6,629 nucleotides of DNA from Bacteroidota bacterium (GCA_021413595.1 JAIOQD010000652.1:1-6629), one strand, 5' to 3'. Counted from the stretch's first letter, positions 1-5,973 are shown. Notes: generated from the letters alone by a model not told the origin. Made by a program: numbers and translations.

Positions 1-380
1 ATCGGAATGGAAATGTAATAGGTGCAAATTCCAATTCCTTTACAGTAACTGCTAATGGAGATTATTATGTGGAAGTAACTAACTCTTTCGGATGTTCAAT
101 GTCTTCATTTAAAGTTAACATTACTTCTACCGAAATTGAAAATCAAAGTGGTTTTTCTTTCAGTTTTAATATTTTTCGAATTACCACTAATTTATTTGAA
201 CTAAGTTCACCTTCAATGGGCATTGTTTCTATCTATGATGTGCATGGGAAGCTTGTAAACACATTTGATAAAAGAAATGAAAAAGTGAATGTTGATTTTT
301 CCAATTCAACTGCTGGAGTTTATCTGATCTTATTTTCAAACAACAAAAATAAATTTTCTAAAAAAATAATTGTTGATTGA
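1..380 (+). CDS. Secreted protein with T9SS type A C-terminal sorting domain (3' end only)
   Basis: The gene enters from the left edge. The reading frame is open from base 3, so the GTG at 69 is internal and not a start; the stop is TGA at 378-380. The first ~45 residues (NGN, FTVTANGDYYVEVTNSFGC) read like the end of an Ig/PKD-like beta-sandwich repeat common in Bacteroidota surface proteins. The last ~70 residues form a Por secretion-system sorting domain: the strand IVSIYDVHGKLVNTF, then TAGVYLILF, then a basic stretch ending in KKIIVD. This family is exported by Sec, crosses the outer membrane through the type IX system, and usually loses the domain on anchoring or release. The usual PNP motif at the start of the domain is absent: IFRITTNLFEL stands where IFPNPTTNLFEL would be expected. 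The function of the missing N-terminal part cannot be told. The domain call is firm; the protein's role is unknown. Confidence 0.85.
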   Translation, partial: RNGNVIGANSNSFTVTANGDYYVEVTNSFGCSMSSFKVNITSTEIENQSGFSFSFNIFRITTNLFELSSPSMGIVSIYDVHGKLVNTFDKRNEKVNVDFSNSTAGVYLILFSNNKNKFSKKIIVD

Positions 381-559
381 AAATTATCCATTTAACATAT
401 CTTGTGATTAAATTATAATGAATGTGGCCTATTATAGCAAGTTATAATTGAGTTTCAAAATGTTCATCTCAGATAGGAAATTTTAATCAAAAATAAGGAT
501 ATTAGAAACAAGCGTTTGGTTGACACTGAACCCAACAGAGTTTCCTTAAATTTTCAAAA

Positions 560-633
560 TGATTTTAATCTAGTGAATTCCTCGAGGCTCATCCTCGGGG
601 TGTGCGCGAGCATAAGAGTGTATTTTAAAATCA
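560..633. repeat. GC-rich nested hairpin element
   Basis: Inner stem: CCTCGAGG (580-587), loop CTCAT, CCTCGGGG (593-600). It has eight pairs, one of them a T-G wobble on the plus strand. Outer stem: TGATTTTAA (560-568) pairs perfectly with TTAAAATCA (625-633). The core 579-611 is much richer in G+C than the surrounding DNA. It is not followed by a T-run and is not placed as a classical terminator. It could be a small structured RNA, a REP-like palindrome or a remnant of a miniature mobile element. The pairing is seen directly; the nature of the element is not known. Confidence 0.4.
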
Positions 634-670
634 CCGATTATATTCAAAAATATTTTTTTTTGTGTTGTTT

Positions 671-740
671 TTGCCACGGATAACACAGATTTTTTTTTCG
701 CTAATTATTTTTTCTGTGAAATCTGTGAAATCTGTGGCAA
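671..740. repeat. Imperfect inverted repeat (ACACAGAT / ATCTGTG type)
   Basis: The left arm at 671-690 (TTGCCACGGATAACACAGAT) matches the reverse complement of the right arm at 721-740 at 17 of 20 positions, with a 30 nt AT-rich spacer. Repeats of this wording are, to my recollection, scattered between genes in many Bacteroidota genomes. It lies 47 nt beyond the 3' end of the minus-strand gene and could fold in transcripts from either side, acting as a transcript end or stabiliser. It carries no coding potential. Confidence 0.6.
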
Positions 741-787
741 TCTTTTATTGGGTAACATAATACCTCGTGGCTATATCTCTTGGTTTT

Positions 788-1405
788 TTAATTTCTTCTT
801 TTTTTATTGTTTGAAGACCTCAAAATATATTTCACTTTTTTTGTTATTTTCTTCCAGTTACTCAAGTTATTCCCATTTTTATTTGCTGTAAAAATAAAAA
901 GTATTGAATCTTTTTCTTTTATTTTAACCTCCGAAATATTTAATTTTAAGATCTTTTTTCTCAATTTTTTATTTCTTAATTTAATTCCTATCACACCTTT
1001 TTGTTGATAAAGCATTACACCTTTTAAAAAGATCTTTTTCGACCATGGCAATTGATATTTTTTATTTTTATAAATATAAATTTTACCACTTTCACTATCC
1101 TCTAATACCAGGCCATTCTTACAAATATCTTTTTTGTCTTGTTTTAATGAATCATAGATCTTTTCAAAGTTTTTTTCGTGGATGTGATGTCCGGCACAGG
1201 AAGGAGTGGTTTTAATTCCTTTTTTATGGAGGTAATTCACCAACTCTTTTAAAGGGCCATCAACGTTTTTTGAAAAATCACTGTTTGTGATTATGTTTCT
1301 ATTTTTCTGTTCTTTAAAATAATACCAATTCGGTCTTTTAATTGGTAATAGCCAACTTCCTTTATGGAATTTATTATGAGGAATAAAATCGGGAGTGATT
1401 TTCAT
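788..1405 (-). CDS. Lysine-rich protein of unknown function with TTPSCAGHH motif
   Basis: 205 aa, no signal peptide and no membrane segment, so probably cytoplasmic. I do not recognise the family with confidence. The protein is very basic, with lysine runs through the second half and a KKRRN end, and has extreme AT-rich codon use. The most distinctive part is residues 43-76: D43, S45, V48-D49, then PLKELVNYL and TTPSCAGHH (66-74), giving C70, H73, H74 and H76 as possible metal-binding or catalytic residues. The spacing D-x-S-x(3)-VD-x(16)-TxSC recalls the start of TYW3-type tRNA wybutosine enzymes (archaea and eukaryotes), where a serine/cysteine-rich SSCSGR motif follows a similar helix. This is an analogy only. 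The start is ATG at 1403-1405, preceded on this strand by an AT-rich leader without Shine-Dalgarno sequence, as usual in the phylum. The gene is monocistronic: convergent with the left gene and divergent from the HEAT-repeat gene. Confidence 0.75.
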   Translation of the reverse strand: MKITPDFIPHNKFHKGSWLLPIKRPNWYYFKEQKNRNIITNSDFSKNVDGPLKELVNYLHKKGIKTTPSCAGHHIHEKNFEKIYDSLKQDKKDICKNGLVLEDSESGKIYIYKNKKYQLPWSKKIFLKGVMLYQQKGVIGIKLRNKKLRKKILKLNISEVKIKEKDSILFIFTANKNGNNLSNWKKITKKVKYILRSSNNKKRRN

Positions 1406-1432
1406 ACAAATGGCTATAAAATAATAAATGTA

Positions 1433-1449
1433 AAATCTGTGCCAGATTT
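1433..1449. repeat. Small palindrome in divergent intergenic region
   Basis: AAATCTG (1433-1439), TGC, CAGATTT (1443-1449): seven perfect pairs around a 3 nt centre. It lies between the divergent starts at 1405 and 1550, just upstream of the candidate promoter of the HEAT gene, where an operator could sit. The left half also shares AAATCTGTG with the right arm of the inverted repeat at 671-740, so it may instead be a decayed copy of that repeat. Confidence 0.35.
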
Positions 1450-1453
1450 CTCA

Positions 1454-1485
1454 TTTGTTTCCCACTTTTTTATTCAATAGTTTTA
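1454..1485 (+). promoter_or_regulatory. Candidate Bacteroidota promoter for the HEAT-repeat gene
   Basis: TTTG at 1454-1457, a 20 nt spacer, then TAGTTTTA at 1478-1485. This fits the phylum's -33 TTTG / -7 TAnnTTTG pattern at every position but the last base. It would give a leader of roughly 55-60 nt before the ATG at 1550. AT-rich DNA produces such matches by chance, so this is a moderate call. Confidence 0.45.
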
Positions 1486-1549
1486 CAACACCAATACCTT
1501 TAGCAGACTTAAAAAATTGAGATTGAGTTAATTAAAACACATATAAACA

Positions 1550-2314
1550 ATGAGTTTTTACGAATTATCAAAAGTAGAACGAGTAAAACTGGTTGAAAAA
1601 ATAAGTAAGGAACTACTTGCTGAAATAAATTCAAGTAAATTCAATAAAACCATTTCCTACTTTTCAGATGAGGACACATACATCCGAAAATCAGCTTACT
1701 TATCAATAGGACGGATTTATTTTTCTGAAAATAATCTACAAAAAAAAATAGTCAAATTGCTTGATTTTCTTTTAAAAGAGGAAGACTTTAAAATACGACA
1801 AACCACCATTAATGCTGCCGGTGAGATTGGGAAAATGGAGTTTGGAATTGTGAAATACTTTTTTGATACAGGTTTGTTTGATGCGCATCATTCAGTTAGA
1901 AATGCAGTAATTGGCTCTGTTAAAAAAATGGGAGAGGTAAATCCCAAGCCCGTTTTAGAGTGGGCAAAAGCCTATTTGCATCATCCCGACAAAGAGATCA
2001 GGAGAGAAATTTGTCATGGTATTGAACTTCGTGGTAGAACACATCCATTAGATATTCTGCCTCTTTTAAAAGAATTACAATATGATAAAACATTAAGAGT
2101 TAGCAAAACATTGGTGCACGTTCTTGGACAGATCGCCTATAAAAAGGGTTGTTTAGAAATTGTTGTGGAACATCTTAAAACATGGGAAAACAAACAACTT
2201 GTGCAGGATGCTTTGGAAGAAATTATTGATGTTCACAACCGTTATAAGGATTTTGCCATAAAAACACAAGAGCAGGCGATCCAATACATCGCACAGCACT
2301 ATCCGCAAAATTAA
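1550..2314 (+). CDS. HEAT-repeat protein (AlkD/AlkC-like helical scaffold possible)
   Basis: 254 aa, no signal peptide or membrane segment, so probably cytoplasmic. The protein is a chain of paired helices. Clear HEAT units sit near residues 39-58 (DEDTYIRKSAYLSIGRI), 79-96 (DFKIRQTTINAAGEIG), 111-128 (DAHHSVRNAVIGSVKKMG), 145-163 (HPDKEIRREICHGIELRGR) and 179-197 (DKTLRVSKTLVHVLGQIA). Each has the usual D-x(3)-hR-x(3)-A pattern. HEAT arrays bind protein or nucleic acid. The layout of the second half, with a P-x(2)-hLxxA segment and a late lysine/tryptophan stretch (LKTW), resembles the AlkD/AlkC DNA alkylation-repair group, but I cannot identify their catalytic residues and make no enzyme claim. 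The start is ATG at 1550, with ACAA before it and no Shine-Dalgarno sequence. It appears to be transcribed alone, with a candidate promoter at 1454-1485 and a terminator candidate 27 nt after the stop. Confidence 0.85.
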   Translation: MSFYELSKVERVKLVEKISKELLAEINSSKFNKTISYFSDEDTYIRKSAYLSIGRIYFSENNLQKKIVKLLDFLLKEEDFKIRQTTINAAGEIGKMEFGIVKYFFDTGLFDAHHSVRNAVIGSVKKMGEVNPKPVLEWAKAYLHHPDKEIRREICHGIELRGRTHPLDILPLLKELQYDKTLRVSKTLVHVLGQIAYKKGCLEIVVEHLKTWENKQLVQDALEEIIDVHNRYKDFAIKTQEQAIQYIAQHYPQN

Positions 2315-2341
2315 GGTCATCTTTTAATTATATTTTGTTAC

Positions 2342-2366
2342 AATTCCTAACGGGAATTTTGTTTTT
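2342..2366 (+). terminator. Weak intrinsic terminator after the HEAT-repeat gene
   Basis: AATTCC (2342-2347), loop TAACG, GGAATT (2353-2358), then TTGTTTTTG. The stem has six pairs, only two of them G-C, followed by a T-rich tail. It lies 27 nt beyond the TAA. The position and tail suit a Rho-independent terminator; the weak stem lowers confidence. Confidence 0.45.
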
Positions 2367-2441
2367 GATTTCCTAAAGCAACGTAACATATCCTCTTCAA
2401 AACTTAAAAGAAAAAAATCAAAAAAAACACTTAATAATTTG

Positions 2442-2449
2442 TACTTTTG
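2442..2449 (+). promoter_or_regulatory. Candidate -7 promoter element for the CsgG-like gene cluster
   Basis: TACTTTTG is a perfect match to the Bacteroidota -7 box TAnnTTTG. No TTTG stands at the proper -33 distance, but the upstream 2409-2430 is an A-rich tract. Transcription would begin around 2456, leaving a leader of about 12 nt before ATG 2468. This element also overlaps the TTG at 2447, which argues against that codon as the start. Confidence 0.45.
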
Positions 2450-2467
2450 GTCTTCACACAACGGATA

Positions 2468-3787
2468 ATGACTGAAAACGATAAAGACCCGCTTATTGAA
2501 AGTTTGGAAGAAAAGGTGACTCATCTGAGTCGGATGCTTGTAAAATCTTTTGGCTATGCCGATCAGGATCCTGACACCTTTCTGCAAAATGCCCGAAGAA
2601 CAACAGAAGCAATCTGCCGCTTTATTTATATCAAGGAGATAGGAGAGCCTAAAGGCAAAATGATGCTGAATGATTATGGGCGTGAACTTTTAAATAAAAA
2701 AATAATTCCTGATCGGATGGGGATTCTGATCGGAACAATACAAACTTATGGTAACTATGCCGCTCACGCACAGGATGATCTTTCAGCAGCAACCCGGGAA
2801 TGGATAGCTCCTTGTCAAACAGCATTGGCAAGCCTTACCAATTGGTTTTTTCTTGAATACTTGAAAGGGAATATACCTAATGAATTGGTGAGCCCTGTAC
2901 ATAGCTTTTCGGAAGCAACACCGGAAAATGGCAAACAAAAAATCAATGCTCCTGCAAAAAAAATCTCACCATTTTTTATTTTTATTATTGTAATTGTTCT
3001 GACCCTTGTGGGCTCTTCAGCCACCTATTTTATTTTTAAATCAAACCCTGATGCTAAATTACAACATGTTGAAATTACAACACCAGCAAATGAAAATGTG
3101 GTAAAGCAACAGGATGATTTGGTAAATGACTTGAATGAAACAACACCAAATCCTGATGCAAAAAGAATCGCTGTTCTCTATTTTGATTATGGTTCTGACA
3201 ATAATGAATTATCCCGTTTAAGAAAAGGTTTGGCAGATATGCTGATTTCTGATCTTACAAAAATAAAAATGCTAAACGTTGTAGAACGCGCAAGACTGGA
3301 AGAAATATTAAAAGAACAAAAATTAAATAATTCCAAAGAATTTGATGCTTCCACAGCCACCAAAGTAGGAAAACTGTTAGGCGTGGAATATATTTTAACA
3401 GGTTCTTTCTTTGATCTTATGGGCAGTTTACGAATTGATGCACGCATCATTGATGTGGAAACAGGTAAGATAATCAAGAGCGAAGGCGTAGATGGTGGTA
3501 CCGCTACTTTTTTTGATCTTGAAAAAAAATTGGTTGTTAAAATAGCAAATGGATTGAATGTTGAAATGTCCGTTTCAGATTTAGGTGCTATTTCAGAAAC
3601 CGCTCCGGAAACAAAAACAAAAGCTGCGCTTTCCTACGAAACCTCATTGTTGTATTCTGATGGCTTAGACCAAATGGATAAAGGTGAAACCGGAAAAGCC
3701 ATCGAAATTTTTAAAAAGGTACTTGAAAAAAATCCTGATTTTGTGCCTGCTCAAAAGGCGCTTGATAAGCTAAGTACAAAAATATAG
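2468..3787 (+). CDS. Membrane-anchored CsgG/FlgO-like protein with DUF4145-like N-terminus and TPR
   Basis: 439 aa from ATG 2468. A TTG seven codons upstream is also in frame but overlaps the -7 box, so it was not chosen. Domains in order: residues ~15-135, a helical module with RRTTEAICRFIY and YGNYAAH (94-100), resembling DUF4145 and related HEPN-like domains, where an R..E helix and a GNxAAH motif are typical; residues 169-190, one transmembrane helix with lysines on its N-terminal side (PAKK), predicting N-in; a linker (192-231); residues 232-370, a CsgG/FlgO-like (TolB-N-like fold) domain with IAVLYFD, KGLADMLISDL, VERARLEEIL (272-281), ILTGSFF and LRIDARIIDVETG (321-333); and residues ~390-437, one TPR (KGETGKAIEIFKKVLEKNPDF). 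The CsgG-like part would lie in the periplasm. The domain is far shorter than E. coli CsgG, so there is no sign of the pore-forming hairpin. It is first in the cluster and a paralogue of the next gene. The function is unknown; an envelope sensor or assembly anchor is an inference. Confidence 0.85.
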   Translation: MTENDKDPLIESLEEKVTHLSRMLVKSFGYADQDPDTFLQNARRTTEAICRFIYIKEIGEPKGKMMLNDYGRELLNKKIIPDRMGILIGTIQTYGNYAAHAQDDLSAATREWIAPCQTALASLTNWFFLEYLKGNIPNELVSPVHSFSEATPENGKQKINAPAKKISPFFIFIIVIVLTLVGSSATYFIFKSNPDAKLQHVEITTPANENVVKQQDDLVNDLNETTPNPDAKRIAVLYFDYGSDNNELSRLRKGLADMLISDLTKIKMLNVVERARLEEILKEQKLNNSKEFDASTATKVGKLLGVEYILTGSFFDLMGSLRIDARIIDVETGKIIKSEGVDGGTATFFDLEKKLVVKIANGLNVEMSVSDLGAISETAPETKTKAALSYETSLLYSDGLDQMDKGETGKAIEIFKKVLEKNPDFVPAQKALDKLSTKI

Positions 3788-3790
3788 ATA

Positions 3791-3820
3791 TTCCCCCTTG
3801 AAAAGGGGGCTAGGAGGATT
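3791..3820. repeat. C-run/G-run hairpin repeat between the two CsgG-like genes
   Basis: CCCCCTT (3793-3799), loop GAA, AAGGGGG (3803-3809): seven perfect pairs, then CTAGGAGGATT. It begins 5 nt after the upstream stop and has no T-run. This wording (C-run, G-run, CTAGG) resembles an intergenic repeat that I recall from many Bacteroidota genomes; the copy number cannot be seen here. It may protect or partly end the upstream transcript. The GGAGG at 3813-3817 is 68 nt from the next ATG and cannot act as its ribosome site. Confidence 0.55.
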
Positions 3821-3843
3821 AAAAGCTAAAAGTGAAATTGATC

Positions 3844-3865
3844 ATCATAAACCGTTCTTTATGAT
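3844..3865 (+). promoter_or_regulatory. Perfect 8-bp hairpin in the leader of the second CsgG-like gene
   Basis: ATCATAAA (3844-3851), loop CCGTTC, TTTATGAT (3858-3865). It ends 20 nt before the ATG at 3886. Flanking GATCAT (3840-3845) and ATGATC (3861-3866) could form a competing pair. It may serve as an operator palindrome or as an RNA structure affecting translation. No ligand or regulator is suggested. Confidence 0.4.
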
Positions 3866-3885
3866 CCAGAAGTGTGAAAATATAA

Positions 3886-5970
3886 ATGAAAAAATGGGTT
3901 ACGTATATACTGTTATTTGCTTTTGCCTACACAGTTAAAGCCAAAACAATTGCTATTTCCTATTTCGATAATTCGAGTGGAGATGCTAAATACAATGCCT
4001 TATCTAAAGGTATTGCCGATATGCTTATTACTGACCTTTCAAAAGTAAAAGGTGTAAACATTGTTGAACGGGAAAAACTTGAAAAACTGATTCAGGAAAT
4101 TAAACTTGGACAATCAAAATATTTTGATCCGGCAACTGCTCAGAAGCTCGGAAAAGGGCTTGGTGCACAAAATATTCTTACGGGTTCATTTTATTTTTTA
4201 GATAATACCTTACGCATCGATGCCAGATTGATTGATGTTCAGACTGGTGGTATTATTTTGGCTGAACAAGTAACCGGCAACAAGAATAGTTTCTTTGCTC
4301 TTCATCAACAGTTGGCAACCCTTCTTTCTAAAAATCTGAATGTGTCCTATAATCCCGATTTAAGTGGACTTTACAGATCTAATGAAGAAGTGGAGTTAAC
4401 GGCAGTTGTTAATTATTCAAATGCAATTGAATTGCAGGATCAGGGAATGACTGCAGATGCAGAGGTTCTTTTGGAAAAAACCATCAATACATATCCTAAA
4501 TTTAATTTTGCTAAAAACAAACTGGAGGAATTAAAAGAATGGCTAAAAAAAGTTGAAGCTCAACGAGAACTTTTAATTGCTGAAGAACTGAAAAATGCCA
4601 TAAATACCATTGATCCCACAAGCGACAAATTTGGAACCCAAATACAAACAGTTTGGACTAGCCTGCTCACCTCCTATAAATTCAATCAGATGTTGTCGTT
4701 CAACAATTCATTAAGAAAAAAGAATTTCGATCCTAAAAAGAAAATGTATGGTGATGCATCGGCCCTCACCTTAGGAGAGATGATGTTATTTTACGATTGT
4801 ATTGCATTAAATTCCCTAAAAAAACAGGAAGAAATAATTGAATCCTCAAAAGCATTCATCACTGAATACCCTTTAAGCATGTACTTTCAAAGTATTAAAA
4901 TGTATTTGGAACAAGCAATAAAAGAATTAGAGCAACGTGAAAATGGTAAAAAAGGCTTAGAAAATAAACTGGAAGCCGAAGCTCTTGATGCTTACCTGAA
5001 TTACTTAAATAAGCTGGAGTGGAGATCAAACCTCCAGTTTGTAAATGAAAAAGAATACAAACACTACCAGCAGCTCTATAGATCACAAGTGCTAAGCGTT
5101 TCCAAGGCAACGCTTGTTGCATGGGATGAGAGTTCCAAGTTTTCCGAATTTACAGAGTTTTTTGATATCGCACTTCACTTCAACGATATTAAAACAATGG
5201 AAGAAATAGTAATCGTTTGCAAAAAAATATTCACTGATCCGGATGATGAAGAACGCGCATTGAGTCTTGAAAATAAGTTGGATGATTACAAATCTAAAAC
5301 AGAAGAACAGAAAGAGAAAATAGCTGAACTGGAAAACATTGCTAAAAAAGGAACAAAAGCAGAACTTGAAAAAATTATAAAATGGTTATTTAGTAATGAA
5401 AAATATAATAGACCAGACTTGCTTCTTGCTATTTGTAATCAATACATTACAAATTACAAAGCCGGTAATGAAAATGAAACAGCATTGTTATTAGAAGCTT
5501 GGGAAGGGCTTATTGTTAATACTGCTAAGCTAAACAGTATTGAGGAAGCAAGAAAAAAACAGGAAATACTTAAAGGAAAAGCAGCTGATTTTAAAGAAAG
5601 TAGTATTGCCTACGAAAAAGCAATTAAGGAAATTAATACCGACTTGAAAGGCCTTCAAAATGATTACAATACATACTTAAAGAACCTTAAGGAAAGTGAT
5701 CCAATGATTGGTGTTTTAGAAAATTATGCTAGTATTTATAAAGAGAATTATCAATATACAGAAGAAGCATATACAAGGAAACAATTGATCGATCTGTTCA
5801 AATTAGATGACGAAAAAGGGGCTTTGCAATTATTTTTGCTTGCAATGAGTTATTTTAATCTTGGATATTTTGATAATGTAAAAAAGACAGCAGCACTTTT
5901 AAAGGAAAAATATCCTTCTAGTACTTATTACGAATCAATTAGTTCAATTGCCAATTTCATGCCCCGATAA
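3886..5970 (+). CDS. Exported CsgG/FlgO-like protein with long TPR/coiled-coil tail
   Basis: 694 aa. Signal peptide 1-19 (MKKW, hydrophobic ILLFAFAY, cleavage after VKA), with no lipobox cysteine, so a soluble periplasmic or peripheral protein is expected. Residues 20-153 are a CsgG/FlgO-like (TolB-N-like fold) domain: IAISYFD, KGIADMLITDL, VEREKLEKLI (60-69), NILTGSFYF and LRIDARLIDVQTG (109-121). It aligns without gaps to the preceding gene's domain, about 69 of 137 positions identical by eye. Residues ~168-225 hold a TPR-like pair (NYSNAIELQDQG, AEVLLEKTINTYPKF). The rest is almost all helix, with charged coiled-coil stretches near 335-375, 455-505 and 546-610, and a last TPR-like unit at ~645-690 (ALQLFLLAMSYFNLGYFDNV). 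The family (CsgG, FlgO, LpoB relatives) works in the envelope in secretion, flagellar or cell-wall assembly. The tail suggests a scaffold for partners. There is no Shine-Dalgarno sequence; the A-rich AAAATATAA stands before the ATG. It follows the first gene by 98 nt and is tightly coupled to the next. Confidence 0.88.
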   Translation: MKKWVTYILLFAFAYTVKAKTIAISYFDNSSGDAKYNALSKGIADMLITDLSKVKGVNIVEREKLEKLIQEIKLGQSKYFDPATAQKLGKGLGAQNILTGSFYFLDNTLRIDARLIDVQTGGIILAEQVTGNKNSFFALHQQLATLLSKNLNVSYNPDLSGLYRSNEEVELTAVVNYSNAIELQDQGMTADAEVLLEKTINTYPKFNFAKNKLEELKEWLKKVEAQRELLIAEELKNAINTIDPTSDKFGTQIQTVWTSLLTSYKFNQMLSFNNSLRKKNFDPKKKMYGDASALTLGEMMLFYDCIALNSLKKQEEIIESSKAFITEYPLSMYFQSIKMYLEQAIKELEQRENGKKGLENKLEAEALDAYLNYLNKLEWRSNLQFVNEKEYKHYQQLYRSQVLSVSKATLVAWDESSKFSEFTEFFDIALHFNDIKTMEEIVIVCKKIFTDPDDEERALSLENKLDDYKSKTEEQKEKIAELENIAKKGTKAELEKIIKWLFSNEKYNRPDLLLAICNQYITNYKAGNENETALLLEAWEGLIVNTAKLNSIEEARKKQEILKGKAADFKESSIAYEKAIKEINTDLKGLQNDYNTYLKNLKESDPMIGVLENYASIYKENYQYTEEAYTRKQLIDLFKLDDEKGALQLFLLAMSYFNLGYFDNVKKTAALLKEKYPSSTYYESISSIANFMPR

Positions 5971-5973
5971 CCG

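Larger units (their letters stand above)
381..787. other. Intergenic region between convergent genes, no gene seen
   Basis: These 407 bp separate the 3' ends of two convergent genes, so promoters are not expected. I see no credible ORF or tRNA. It contains an AT-only inverted repeat (AATTATAA at 411-418 with TTATAATT at 442-449, 23 nt apart), a GC-rich nested hairpin (560-633) and a long imperfect inverted repeat (671-740). No hairpin followed by a clean T-run was found for the left gene, so its terminator is not identified. Confidence 0.6.

Noticed and set aside
69..71. GTG at 69 as the start of a 103 aa gene
   Set aside because: The frame is open to the left edge and upstream residues continue a beta-sandwich repeat, so the GTG is an internal valine.
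411..449. AATTATAA / TTATAATT inverted repeat after the T9SS gene as a terminator
   Set aside because: The stem has only A-T pairs, the loop is 23 nt and no T-run follows. Such repeats arise easily in AT-rich DNA.
807..1007. Plus-strand ORF of 66 aa
   Set aside because: It lies antisense within the 205 aa minus-strand gene. Its phenylalanine-rich content is simply the complement of lysine codons.
2447..2467. TTG at 2447 as start of the first CsgG-like gene
   Set aside because: The codon overlaps the TACTTTTG -7 box, and the seven extra residues add nothing to the domain. ATG 2468 is preferred.
2324..2587. Minus-strand ORF of 87 aa across the promoter of the CsgG-like cluster
   Set aside because: It overlaps the start of the well-supported plus-strand gene, the terminator hairpin and the -7 box, and has no recognisable domain.
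3187..3477. Minus-strand ORF of 96 aa
   Set aside because: It is antisense to the conserved CsgG-like domain and so a shadow of that coding sequence. The other minus-strand ORFs at 2649-2831, 2815-3024, 4895-5122 and 6185-6433 are rejected for the same reason.
3813..3817. GGAGG as a Shine-Dalgarno sequence
   Set aside because: It is 68 nt upstream of the next ATG, no suitable start lies within range, and it is part of the C/G-run repeat. Bacteroidota rarely use such sites.
2468..5970. Curli secretion operon
   Set aside because: Only the CsgG-like domain is shared. The domains lack room for the pore-forming segment, there is no lipobox, and no curlin repeats or CsgE/F genes are in view.
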